A stretch of 64,000 nt of DNA from positions 27,095,741 to 27,159,740 of the forward strand of contig OX328124.1 of NCBI GenBank assembly GCA_946811695.1. Direction: 5' to 3'. The number at the start of each line of letters is the position of its first letter. Positions within the stretch are counted from its first letter, which is position 1. Of this stretch, positions 22,304 to 33,155 are shown in pieces. The notes below the pieces were generated by a model, which worked only from the letters and a program-made list of their open reading frames with translations, was not told the DNA's origin and made no database searches. This DNA comes from Gonocerus acuteangulatus. Lineage: Eukaryota > Arthropoda > Insecta > Hemiptera > Coreidae. The position numbers were made by a program, and so were the translations under genes.

Positions 22304-22612
22304 AAGTGATACAAAATTGTTATTAAAAAGTTTTATAAAAAAATTTTGAAATAACATTATTCAAATAATTTTTATTTTTAAGTTTTTCAAATAAAAATTA
22401 TTAGACATTTTTTTTTAAAAAAATAATAAAATATATCAATTACGATAGAATTTTTATTTGTATTTCCCAATAATAAAAATTAAAGGTTATGTGAAACTCA
22501 TTTGAAATAAAAATTAATAGTTATTTTCGGTCCCTGTATAAAAGCATTAATGCGTGCCCAAGTTTTGATTTCAGGTTCTCCAGCATATTAGTCCAATGTT
22601 CACCCCTGTGCA

Positions 22613-22754
22613 TAAGAATGAACTTTTTAATTCGTACGTTTAGGCGCGTTCTAATCGTTGTAATTGTGTCACTATAGCGCGTTTCCATATATTGCTTATA
22701 GCTGATGTGATTTAAAAATCAGAGAAGAATAACTGTTAATATTTGGCGATCAAT

Positions 22755-22818
<64 letters not shown>

Positions 22819-23484
22819 TCGTTTAAGTATACAAATTTATGAGAGGTCAACGTTTCTGGTCGGGACTTTCGAATTGCTTGATGGAGTTGGCGTATTTTTT
22901 TTTTTTAAATAATTTATTTTAAACACAATTTAATACAGTATGTGTTCTTATTTGTTTTGAACTTATTTTCTAAATAATTGCATATGAAGGATATACTCGA
23001 TTATTGAGCTCTTAAAATTTCGTCTTAAATTTATAGGAGTGGAAATGAGATTGTCTTAATATTATTTCTGGGCTTAAGGTACTTTATTTCAAGATGCTTA
23101 TATCCTTCAGGTATTTTCCTTATAGTAATTTACCTCTTTTTTGTGACTTTTAGTAGAAAATTCTTTTTAGAGAATGGAAAATGGGCGCTTTAAAGTTTGA
23201 CATATTAAAGTTTTACTTCTAACTTTCATTTTATCAAGGTAAGCTCAAGATCTCCTTCTGAAAATTAATGCAATAAGGAATTTATTGAATCTCTAGGCAT
23301 TCTGAGGCTTTTATTTTTAATCTATGCTTGGTTTATTATTTCTTAACTTCTTTAATTTCATTTATGAGAGATGGTTTACCTATTTTTTTTTGCAGACGTC
23401 TTATGAATTAAATAAATTCTTTTCTATTTTGCTCAGAGTGAGCGAGACCAATCTAAAAGGTAGCTGACCACTTTGGGCATCACT
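22613..23484. other. Interval with (TA)n and no recognised gene
   Basis: A (TA)n tract of about 28 units lies at 22761-22817. A hAT-like terminus GGGCATCACTG ends at 23485. Nothing else was recognised. Confidence 0.45.
22761..22817. repeat. (TA)n microsatellite
   Basis: About 28 TA units. Confidence 0.97.
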
Positions 23485-23485
23485 G
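23455..23485 (-). repeat. Solo hAT-like terminus
   Basis: Read on the minus strand, CAGTGATGCCCAAAGTGG resembles the CAG(T)G..GCCCAA termini of hAT elements. No partner end or transposase was found nearby. Confidence 0.35.
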
Positions 23486-23743
23486 TAATAAAACCAATAA
23501 TAGGCAATGATTTTAAAAAAAAAAAAAAATGTATTATCATTAATTTGTTATTATTTATATTATTGGTTGAGGAAGGAAGCGTGCCATAGTCGTTACCGCC
23601 TCAGTGGTCTATTTATTATATTTTATTTACTACATTTAATGATCACTTTTAGCACTTTCCTCCGAAGGAAATTAGCTATTGAGGTTGCACTCATGAGGTA
23701 ATTTTTGAAAATTTCTTCGAATCTTTATCGATCCTACCTAGTA

Positions 23744-24132
23744 AAAAAAAAAAAATAAAAAAAAAAAAAATAAAAATAAAAAAAAAAAAAAAATCAGTCC
23801 CATAACAGGCCACGAGGGCCTAGAGGGGCAGATACTATAGAGGTATCTGATTCATGACCATACGGCACACTAGGGAGATAGTGTGGTCAGTACTATGCTC
23901 CGGCCGCCTGATTTTCCCCTTGGCTGCTTCGACTGCTAGAGTCATTAGCTCCCAAGGTACCCATCGATAAATTTATTAAAGGCTGGGTTGGCCTAGGGAC
24001 GGTCAGGGTGGCCGAATTCAACCCATGAACGAAGACACTAGAAGAAAAAATCTTTAGTGCTTGCTCGGGATTTGAACTCAGGTCCTCCAGCTTATTAGTC
24101 CAGTGTTCTACCACACAGCTAACCTCGCCCCC
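23744..24132 (-). mobile_element. SINE-A, copy 4, with 14-bp TSD
   Basis: Full-length reverse copy with a long A-rich tail (23744-23793), flanked by GATCCTACCTAGTA at 23730-23743 and 24133-24146. The near-perfect duplication defines both ends of SINE-A. Confidence 0.9.
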
Positions 24133-24166
24133 GATCCTACCTAGTAGACACCGAAAATCACCCCAG

Positions 24167-24169
<3 letters not shown>

Positions 24170-24229
<60 letters not shown>
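24170..24229. repeat. (TA)n microsatellite inside R1 copy D
   Basis: About 29 TA units at the block/core junction. Confidence 0.97.
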
Positions 24230-24230
<1 letters not shown>

Positions 24231-24232
<2 letters not shown>

Positions 24233-24384
24233 CAAAAATTCTGGCGCCTGTATCGTGTTAACTGACACATATATAACTATATAATATATATATATATATA
24301 TATAACTATATATATATAACTATATATATATATATAGTTATATATGTGTCAGTTAACACGATACAGGCGCCAGAATTTTTGTTT
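24231..24384. repeat. ~50-bp-arm inverted duplication in R1 copy D
   Basis: AAAAATTCTGGCGCCTGTATC and GTGTTAACTGACACATATA on the left arm recur inverted on the right arm after a TA-rich spacer. Only this R1 copy has it. Confidence 0.8.
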
Positions 24385-25192
24385 TTTCGCCACGAAACTT
24401 GGTATATAGTATTCTCACATCAAACGATTGAACGAGTTCGTTAACTAACAAAATCGGCCCATCTGGAGGGAGGTTTTACGCAGGAGCCAAAGTAGTTATT
24501 TCCCAATACCAGTCGTAATTTTTTTATATAAACTCGGTATTCGTTGTGGTCAACCGAAGAGAAAAGTGTGTTGTAAAAATAAACTAATTTGGTTCATTAA
24601 GAGGGGGGGTTACTTCCGACCCAAATTACTAATTTGCTTATACCAGTAGTAATTTCTGTTGTATTGTTACGAAACTCTTTATACGCCCTGCCTGTCTAAT
24701 AAGAAAGAAGTGGCGTGAAGATGAACTAAATAGGTCAATCGGAAGGTGGGAGGGGTTACTTTGTACTATGTTTGAATTGAATTCTCCCGCCAATCGTTGG
24801 TTCGCGAAACTCCCAGTAGAAGTGCCTCTGTTTCGACATGACTATGTGGGCCGTAGAGTTCTGTTGTCTTCCGCTAGGTGGGCGCTGTATCCTGTTCCAC
24901 CATTATTACTGTATCCCGTTTCTTTTATTTTTCATCAAGATCAACATATGAAAATCAGAAGCTTTGTGTATTTATTACATAGTGTAGTACCCCGCATACT
25001 CAAAACTCTGGAAGGAAATTAATAATTGAAACAGCTGCTTATAACAAATGCAAAGGAGAATAACTATTCATTTTTTTTTTTTTAATTATCTATCGATATA
25101 GGTTATTTTAAGCAAATTATTCAGGAATGTACTCAACATTACCCAATTCTGAGGAAAGTGCTTAGTTATAGAGCTCCTGCGTGACGGACTTT

Positions 25193-26520
25193 AGTCATAT
25201 TTGTAAAGGTGGTAATTCACCACGTGAATTGAGTGCTTCAGGATTGTTCTGCTGATTTGTAGTAGGACATCTTGTGTAAAAGATTTGTACATATTATATT
25301 TATATTATATTATTGTTATTATTATTGGTGTTGGTTCAAAAATAATGCAAATTTCGAATATTCATTTTGTTTAGGCCAGTTCTTGCCATGTAAACAAAGA
25401 TAATCTAAAGTCTAGTTAATGAATTATAAGCAATGGTTAGTAATGTTGTTTTAGATCTCTGAATTTTCCCAAGTCAAAACCAGATTTTTGTCATGGTCGA
25501 AAAGCCACTTGAAAGCGCGCTTAACATCCATGTTGTTTGGGGAGAAGGGGACGAGTGTAACGTGGTTAATGCTACAGTTTAAAATGATTTCAAATTAACA
25601 AAAAAAAAAAAGATATCTGCACCGGCCTGAATTAACGGTGTTTCAGTTTAATTTCCGTTGAACGTTTACAAGCGTTCTATATTTAGGACTATATTTTAAA
25701 CTTTACTCACTCAATTAATGGTAATCATTAAAAAATATTCTAGAGCGGAAGAATGAAGCGGTAATTTATCTTATGATTCGGAGACAGGATATATTCCGAA
25801 ATACATCCTTGCCAAGGGAGTGGAAGTCGTAAATTTAACATTTATAAGGAGCAGCTGTCCTCTGTTGGTGAGACGTCTAGAACAAGTCGGAAGATTACAA
25901 TAGTTTGGTGCGCGTCCGTGTGCACAGATTAATTAGGCGTTTGGTATCATTTATTACGGATGGTTTCTCTAGTGAACCGTACGGATCCTAGAGCATTGTT
26001 GTGGGAAATGAGACGTCGGACTGTGTTACCACTGCACGGACCAGGGACACCACTGATGGACTTCTGCCAAATCTACCGCAGTCTTAAGAAGCCAGTCCGC
26101 GTCTAATGGACACTGGCAGGGGCGTCACGTCTCATATTTTATTTATAATATCCTTTTAATTTACCACTATTTCGGACAAAACGGTCTCTTCCTTTCATTT
26201 TTACCGAAATATGAATATATGCTGAAACTGGTTGTTGAGAGACAAATCATTTGTCTCTAAGTTTATTTTTTTTTTTTTTGCTTTATTTGTCTGATTTATT
26301 GCTCTCGAAACTCTTGGCATCGGTATATTCTATAATTTCTTACTCTCAGAATGCATTATTGCTCCTGACATAAAGGCCATGCCAGGTATACTTTCCTGAC
26401 TTCTGTGGTTACAAAGTACTTAAATGATACTTATCAAGGGATCACATACTTGTATACCTATAATCTAGAAATATCAGTATATATTTTATATAAATAACAC
26501 TATATATTTTCTCAAGCGGA
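25193..26520. other. Interval without recognised gene
   Basis: No frame of note. The 26268-26450 stretch is repeated, diverged, at 27335-27510. Confidence 0.4.
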
Positions 26521-26773
26521 AGAAGATGAATATATTTACTACACACTGCTCTTCAGTTGGAACGAAACTCGGTAGACAAGTGGCCCTTTTTTGTAAAAAA
26601 AAAAAAACACATGGTGGAACATTTTTTGTAAAAAAAAAAGAAAAAGAAAAAAAAAATACTTACTTTTATGATTAACTCAGAATATTATTTTAGAACAACA
26701 TTTTTGACTTCATAACTTTGTTTGGGCTAGTTAGGAGGTCAACATATCGAAAGTCCTCGCCGGTAGCCTTTGA

Positions 26774-26817
26774 GCCAAGTAGGGGGGGGGAGGCAAAAAT
26801 GCCTCCCCCCTACTTGG
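26774..26817. repeat. G/C-rich perfect hairpin at fold-back arm end
   Basis: GCCAAGTAGGGG...GGAGGC, loop AAAAAT, then the complement: about 19-20 paired bases. Confidence 0.85.
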
Positions 26818-26876
26818 CTTTTACATAAGAATATTTTTATATTCTGATATAAAAGCCAAGTAGGCCGATATACATT

Positions 26877-26888
26877 TATTTATTTATT

Positions 26889-26954
<66 letters not shown>

Positions 26955-27115
26955 GGCGCATCTACTTCTAGGTCATTAGCGCCGACGTCCAGGGTGCAGC
27001 GAGGAATTTTCCCAGCGAGCCTTGAGATTAGAAAATTCCTGCCGGAGGTGGGAATCGAACCCACCATCTCCCGCTTATGAATCCAGCGCGCTAGCCACTA
27101 GACTACGGGAGACCC
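26877..27115 (-). mobile_element. SINE-B (tRNA-headed), copy 2, full length
   Basis: On the minus strand the head at 27115 reads GGGGTCTCCCGTAGTCTAG with A box TAGTCTAGTGGCTAGCGC, an anticodon-loop-like TTCATAA and B box GGTTCGATTCCC. The tail GGCGCTAATGACCTAGAAG and GCGCCGT plus a ~63-nt poly(A) follow (poly-T 26890-26952 on the plus strand). Flanked by CGATATACATT at 26866-26876 and 27116-27126. Confidence 0.88.
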
Positions 27116-27238
27116 CGATATACATTATTACTTTTATATCAGAATATTTTTAATATTAAAAAAAAACTTACTTTTATGATTAACTCAGAATATTAGGACG
27201 GATTATCTATAGGTTTTTCCAAAGAAAAGTCATCGCTC

Positions 27239-27337
27239 TGTAGGTTATTTTGTAAAAATTATACAGGAATGTAGCCAACACTAATCAACTTCTAAGGAAT
27301 GTGCTTAGTTGTACAGCTCTCGCGTGACGGACTTTTT
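27239..27337 (+). repeat. R1 family 3'-end fragment inside the fold-back
   Basis: TTCTAAGGAATGTGCTTAG, GTACAGCTCTCGCGTGAC and GGACTTTTT match the R1 3' block. A CGAAACTCGGTA phrase near 26560 may be part of the same decayed copy. Confidence 0.55.
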
Positions 27338-27799
27338 GTCTTATTTGAGCGATTTATTGGTCTTGAAAATCGTTGCAAATCAATGCGAGAAGTTCTTACA
27401 CACGGAATTCCTTATTACTCCTGACACATAGGCTTTGCAACATACACTTTACCGACTTCTGTGCTTAAACGGTACTTACAGTCTACTCTTTGAGGGCTTA
27501 CTTGATTAATTACTTACTTGAGGAATGGGTTTACGTTACGTTTGCAACCAAAGACACCTCTTTAATACTATCCCATTACACTATGCGTGGTATTTTAGTG
27601 CGCAAGTGAACTATATTCAGTCCAGGCAATGAATACTCAAAAACAGTTATAGATGGAAATTATTGCCCTATAAGCGGCATTTTTGCCTCCCCCCCCCTAC
27701 TTGGCTCAAAGGCTACGGGCGAGGACTTTCGATATGTTGACCTCCTAACTAGCCCAAACAAAGTTATGAAGTCGAAAATGTTGTTCTAAAAAATTCTAT

Positions 27800-28535
27800 A
27801 TATAACTGTTTATTGCCTGGACTGCTTGCGTTCTTGAAGATCCCCTATTACAACATCCAACCATCTTTTGTGCGGCCTTCCTCTCTTTCTTGACCCTCAT
27901 GCTCATGCTCATGCAATATTTGAACATATCGTCCCTACCATGTCAAACTATCGAATATGAAAATCGGAGGAAACCAGCGAACGAACATATTCTATCCATT
28001 GACGGAGTAATATATTGAAAAATGGTCTTATTCGATACTTCATTTAAGGCATTAATTAATTCAAAATACTCCGTTATCCTACTGTCATCACAGGCCCAAA
28101 TATTTTTCAATTGACTCTTCATTCCTTAGCATTCACTGGGAACAGTCATAACCCAGGTTTCACGGTCCTAATGCGCTAGTTCATAGAAATTTACCTCCTC
28201 CTAATTTTTTGTTCTCGGATGATTGCATATTTAGCAATATTCCTCATGATTACGTGTCGGAGTCATACATGCGTCAAGGTCAGCCCAGTAGGCTTATTAC
28301 GGCCTTTGAACGTGCGTCATTGCTCCACAGCACATTTTTCCTTCCTCGAGAAATGATAAGAAATGACTCAGAATGAAGGAAAGTCTCGCCTTATCGGTTT
28401 TGCCTCTGATACCAAACCGATGTATCGCTGTAAAGAGTCATATTTTTCATGAACTGTCGATGATCTCATTTATTTATGTCTTTAGGATCATTTTCTTCCA
28501 ACTATATTATTGAGAATAATAAAACGAAAATTAAT
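27800..28535. other. Interval without recognised gene
   Basis: No frame or repeat recognised. Confidence 0.35.
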
Positions 28536-28539
28536 TATG

Positions 28540-28730
28540 AAGCCAAGAAATGGTTGGGATTCAGCTAAGAGAAAACTTAAGATTTTCAGAAAAATCTATA
28601 TTTCCAACTTTTGGCGTGCTCTTTGGCAGCCTTCTCCGCCATTAGATGCCTACCAAAAAAGACCAATAAATTGTAGGTTAACATGGATAATTTCGAATAG
28701 GTTTTGCACTCATCCATGTTAAACTAAATG
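28540..28730 (-). repeat. Decayed Penelope-like terminal repeat
   Basis: AATGGTTGGGATTCAGCTAAG, ATCTATATTTCC and GGCAGCCTTCTCCGCC parallel 32170-32260, including the decayed hammerhead region on the minus strand (28606-28640). The overlapping 70-codon frame is not a gene. Confidence 0.5.
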
Positions 28731-29750
28731 TTACGTTGGTCTTCCTCCACCTCCTAGGCATTCGTTGCTCAAGGAGCATTATTAAAGTTCATAATGGGGT
28801 CCAACAAACCTAACATATTCCATATAAAAATAACAAACAAAAAGAAAGCATGTAAATACGAAAATTGTTTTTAAAAAATTAACATAATTATTTATGAAAA
28901 AATAAAATAAATTAATGCTTTCAGAAGCTAAAAACAAATTAGAAATCAAAACATTTTAAATTTAAAAATGTTAAAAAACTTCAATCCGTTTATTACGATT
29001 TCAAAAATTACTTTGTTCATATTAACGAGAATATAAACTGGTTAGTTTATTTATTTATTTTTTATTAACTTAAGACCTTGTTTAATATTGCTTCCCGTCA
29101 CTCCGTTGAATTATATTTATATTATGTTATTCATAAGAATAAATATGAATTAATTAATTGCATGATTATAGATATATCTAATGTATATACATATACACAC
29201 ACATGGACATATGTGTGTAATTTCCTGTATGAGTGATATTTGTGTGTTTGTTGTGGGTGCTCTTGAATAAATACTTATTTAGTTTATATTAACTAGGAAT
29301 ACCCTTACCCTAAGTATTTCCAAAACGTTAATTGCTACTAGTGCTTGTATTTTTGTGATTAATTATGTTATTAAAATTTTGATCTAATTACATAATCATT
29401 TTTCAGGTGAGTAAGTGCATATCTTTCATAGACACAAAGCTAAGTACGCTTGTGCATTTTATTTAATTTGGTCAATGAATCATTTTAATAATTTCTATTT
29501 AGTATTTAACATATTTTATTTTGACGTCATGAAAAAAAAAAAGACATTTTTGCCGCCGTCTGACCAGGTAGTGTCCATGCGCTGATACTCTTCTCATGAT
29601 ATTGTTTAGGGTTATTTAAAGATAATAATAATAAGTTGTACGCTATTCTTCTCGTGGAAGTGTGAATTCGAATATATGATTAGTTTATAATTAGATTTAT
29701 TGAATGTATTCTTATAACACAGAATTTTAAGTATAATACTACATATTTTT
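28731..29750. other. AT-rich interval without recognised gene
   Basis: Nothing recognised. Confidence 0.35.
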
Positions 29751-29754
29751 TTAC

Positions 29755-29990
29755 GTGGCACAAGGTCAAAACTCATTTACCACACACTATTCTTCAATAA
29801 CCCTTTATTTTGCTCTACATGTTTCACTACTTCGTGACGCCACTTCAGGTGCACATAAATTGATAAATTACAGCGTTAACCTCATAGAACCCTCTGCAGT
29901 CAGGGCCACGTCTAGACTTATGGGTTCAACATGGCTACTGTTTTAGAACAGCTGATCTAAGGTAGCCATGATTGATATTGTCAATCTTGA
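29755..29990 (-). repeat. Penelope-like terminal repeat with hammerhead-like remnant
   Basis: The minus strand shares, in order, AACAGCTGAT, GTCTAGACGTGGCCCT, GGTTCTATGAGG and CTGAAGTGGCGTCAC...GTGAAACATGTAGAGC with 54365-54545. The hammerhead-like part has CUGAAGU in place of CUGANGA, so it is probably inactive. Confidence 0.5.
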
Positions 29991-29999
29991 CGTTGCCCT

Positions 30000-30654
30000 G
30001 CCTGAACAACGTATACTATGGTTAATTAAAGGTTTATTGATGAACGGTCTGTAGTAAAAGCTTTTTGACCTTCCAACACTTAAAAAATACATAGTGATGA
30101 AGAGGATTATCATCTAATACAATATAATGATTTGCCAAGAGTATTTATGATTCCTCGCAACTCGTTAGTTGAGTCCTGATCCAGAGTTCCTAGGAATAGA
30201 GAAGATGTGACACTGTCTTGTACAAACTTCATTAAGAGATCTCCACCATTGTCTCCTAATCTAAAGATTGATTACCTCTTTGTCCTGAGCCTTCTTGAAC
30301 GATCTCTATTTATTACAGGAAATTAATCTGTTCCCGTTAAATCACCTAATTGGCTCTTTATTTAGCCTAGGAGTCTAAAGTGCTTTTGGGTCCGTTTCAA
30401 AATTCGGGATTGGCTGTAGGAAGCACTATATTTTACAATTTATTTTATTTAGTTATTTTTTTGTGTGTGTGTTTTCCAAGGATAGTTATTGCTATTCGCT
30501 CAGTCCCAGTAAAAAAAAAAACAACTAAAACACTAAACGAAATAAATAAAAATACATTTTTCAAATAGAAACAATAAATTAATTAAATCAGGCGAGGACT
30601 TTTAAAATTAATAAAGTCAATTTTGTCATTTTTTTTTTTTTGTATTTACTGCTA
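30000..30654. other. Interval without recognised gene
   Basis: Nothing recognised. Confidence 0.35.
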
Positions 30655-30663
30655 CATATATAA

Positions 30664-30722
<59 letters not shown>
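30655..30722. repeat. (TA)n microsatellite
   Basis: TA/TAAATA tract of about 68 bp. Confidence 0.95.
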
Positions 30723-30727
<5 letters not shown>

Positions 30728-31321
30728 CTGATATATAAAAAACTTTTTTTTTAAATTCATTAAATCTCAGCAAAAATAAGAAAATGAATGTTAGTGTGGG
30801 CTCACAAATATTAATTTCCTAAAGGAATTATACGTTTTGATTTGTTTTGCTTACACGTTTTTTGTGTCCCCTGAATAGTTTTACGATTTGGGCATATCTT
30901 TCTTTTTGAAAGTCGACGCCTAAAATGAAAGTAATTCGTTAAATGATTAATTTGTGAGCTCTTTGTCGATTGCAACATTTTAGGGCCTTTGGTAGGTCAC
31001 AATGTGCCTAACACAAAATTTAATGAAATTTCGTATCTCCCGTTCTTTTTATTTTTCAAGTACGTTCCAATAAATATATACTCCTCGGCGTTTAAATAAT
31101 GTACTAAAATGATAAATAAATATATAAAGAAATTGTACTCAATTGCTATTATATAACATTATATGGGTATTTTTAGATCTTATAAATATGACATTACTTT
31201 AGTCTCGGAGATTTTTTCTTACAAAATAGATCCTTAAATGTAATTGGGAGTGGGAATAGCCTGACATCTAGAAAGCTGTCAGCCCTAGCTAACATTAAAC
31301 ATGTACTAGCTATATACATTT

Positions 31322-31500
31322 TTTTTTGTTGTAATTTTCGTTACAAAGATATCTAGGCCGCGAGTACCGGGCTATCTACAGATTACCACCTAAATACCCA
31401 TGGTGCGGCAGAGGATAAGCTCAACGAGCCCTGGAAAATCCTTGCTGCAGGCGGGATTCGAATCACCATTTCCCGTATGAGAATCCAAGGCGTTAAAGGG
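31322..31500 (-). mobile_element. SINE-B, copy 4, decayed
   Basis: On the minus strand a B-box-like GATTCGAATCCCGCC, then GCAGCAAGGATTTTCCAGGG, then the middle tail segment (complement of GGGCTATCTACAGATTACC) shared with the 5S-headed SINEs. The head is degraded at 31480-31500. Confidence 0.6.
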
Positions 31501-32230
31501 GGATACGGCCCCCTAGATGGTACAATTGTATTGTATTTAGAATGTATTCCAACACCGGACAGCTACTAATACACACAACAAACATAATCAAATTTAATTC
31601 AAATTCATCTCCGAATATGAGAATGGACTGTTCCAATCATATTCAAACTTGATTGTATAATAAGGCATTAATATTCGAATTGGTGTTACGAATACATTTC
31701 ATACCAGCAAATATCATGATTTATTGCCACACAATACAATGGCTCATTGAATTCAATTACAATTACTTTATTCCCGAAGCAATTATGCTTTCAAAATTTT
31801 AATTAGAATAAGATGGTTCTAATAACACTGTGGCAGACAGTACTAAGTTTAGTAGTAGTATGCTAGTTTTTTTTTTTGGGGGGGGGGCAAACAACTACTA
31901 GGTTTTATGCACTACGTACCTGTGTTTCTATATAATGTTTGGGGGTGAGGTTAGCTCAGTGGTAGAGCTCTCGACGACCTGAGTTCAAAGCTCGAGCTAC
32001 CCAAAGATTTTATTTTCTGATGTCTTCGTTCGTGAGTTGATTTCGAGGTATCAGACTATTCTTTGGCCCTCCGAGCGTTTTATTAATTTATTAATGGGTA
32101 CCCGCAAAGGGAATAACCAGGCGGCCGAAGCATAGTACTGACCACTTTATCTTTCTAAGTAAAGATGGAATGGTTGGGATTCGGCTAAATAAACCTCAAT
32201 ATGATTTTGTTTTAAAAAATCTATATTTCG

Positions 32231-32264
32231 GACGTTTCGGCTACTCATTGGTAGCCTTCGTCAG
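32231..32264 (-). ncRNA. Hammerhead-like motif, left inverted segment
   Basis: On the minus strand: CUGACGA, one extra A, stem GGCUAC/GUAGCC with a 6-nt loop, GAAACGUC. Identical to the plus-strand motif at 33122. Stem III has no loop, so cleavage would need a dimer. Confidence 0.5.
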
Positions 32265-32316
32265 CTAAAATGACAAAAAAAGAAATTAATACAGAAACAA
32301 AAAAAAGTTTATAATT

Positions 32317-32622
32317 GTGAGTTTATACATAGGAGAAACCATAAATGACATTCACTCACGTCTTACACAACATAAACGAACCATCACTAATAAAGAAATA
32401 GATAAATCTGCACTTGCTAAACACGCCATTACACAAAAACACACTTTTAACTTCGACGACACGAAAATTCTTTCTACACAACGAAACAAAAAAAGACTAA
32501 AGATCTCTGAATGTGTACACATAAACTTAAACAAAAACAATATAAACTACAAAACTGACAAACAAGGCATTTCTCCTATGTACGCTAATATTTTCCAAAA
32601 ACCCTCCCGACCTCCCACCTAG
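32317..32622 (+). pseudogene. Penelope-like GIY-YIG endonuclease, C-terminal remnant
   Basis: A frame of about 101 codons starts at the junction with the left inverted segment, without an ATG (first codon GTG). It opens with SLYIGET, the YIG half of the GIY-YIG signature, followed by the conserved Arg and His of the family (HSRLTQH). Then come SALAKHAITQKHTFNF and a basic KKRLKISECVHI helix, and it ends GISPMYANIFQKPSRPPT. In Penelope-like elements this domain nicks target DNA to prime reverse transcription. The GIY half, the linker and the whole reverse transcriptase are missing, so this copy cannot encode an active enzyme. The same C-terminal peptide, with few changes, ends at 51207. The identification is well supported by motif order and by the terminal repeats around it. 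Confidence 0.8.
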
Positions 32623-33121
32623 ATTTTCCCATGCCCCTTGGGTATCCTTCCATTAACACGTTTTTCTCCTTTCCTGTCATAAAATGTCATAAACATGCCT
32701 TTTGATCCTTACCGACTTTTCTCCCACCACCTGCTGTTTTCAGTTACATATACCCCAGTAGATTCCTTTTTCCTTAGACACTTTCACAATGGTTACTTAA
32801 TTGCCAACCTTGGTCTTCCTCTGCCGCTCGGCATTTCCATCGGTATGTAGTATCTTATTTCTTTGTAAAATTAAATTATGTTACTATTAGCTACTATATT
32901 TGTCATTGGTATGTAGTTTGTTATTTCTTTGTAAAATCAATTAATGTTACTAATTACTATTAAAATCAATTATTGTACCTATTTATTTTTTCATTCTACT
33001 CATTCTAAGAATTTAAGAAGATATATTCTTTTATAAGTTAATTGTATTTATAGTTCTGCTACCTATCACAATTATAAACTTTTTTTTGTTTCTGTATTAA
33101 TTTCTTTTTTTGTCATTTTAG

Positions 33122-33155
33122 CTGACGAAGGCTACCAATGAGTAGCCGAAACGTC
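33122..33155 (+). ncRNA. Hammerhead-like motif, right terminal segment
   Basis: CUGACGA at 33122-33128, an extra A, stem II GGCUAC/GUAGCC around CAAUGA, then GAAAC and GUC at 33153-33155. All core bases are present except for the extra nucleotide before stem II. Confidence 0.5.

Larger units (their letters stand above)
21612..22536. mobile_element. hAT-type transposon, 925 bp, with 8-bp TSD
   Basis: It is flanked by TATAAAAG at 21604-21611 and 22537-22544. Ends are CAAGGACCGAAA and, inverted, CAGGGACCGAAA. Eight-base target duplications and a terminal CA(G)..CTG are the hAT hallmark. Inside lie a BED-finger fragment, a SINE-B insertion and a ~50-bp direct repeat (about 21713-21765 and 22450-22504). 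No DDE/RNase-H-like transposase core is visible, so it is non-autonomous. Confidence 0.8.
21392..22612 (-). mobile_element. SINE-A, copy 3, split by a hAT element
   Basis: The 3' part (21392-21611) holds the SINE-A body in reverse (CCCATAACAGACCAC, GTGTGGTCAGTACTATGCTC). The 5' part resumes at 22545 with TTAATGCGTGCCCAAG and the decayed head up to 22612. The gap is exactly the element 21612-22536 plus an 8-bp duplication. Confidence 0.8.
23647..25192 (+). mobile_element. R1 family element, copy D (with SINE-A insertion and inverted duplication)
   Basis: Starts TTTTAGCACTTTCCTCCGAA and ends GTGACGGACTTT. A SINE-A is inserted in the 5' block at 23744-24132. At the block/core junction the core start is duplicated in inverted orientation around a TA-rich spacer (24231-24384). 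The core is more diverged than in copies B and C, with fewer recognisable 143-bp units. Confidence 0.78.
26688..27791. mobile_element. Fold-back structure with ~115-bp inverted arms
   Basis: Arms 26688-26802 and 27676-27791 are reverse complements, sharing AGAACAACAT, GTTTGGGCTAGTTAGGAGG, CATATCGAAAGTCCTCGCC and GAGCCAAGTAGGGGGGG. Between them lie a SINE-B, an R1 3' end and other sequence. No transposase frame. Confidence 0.65.
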
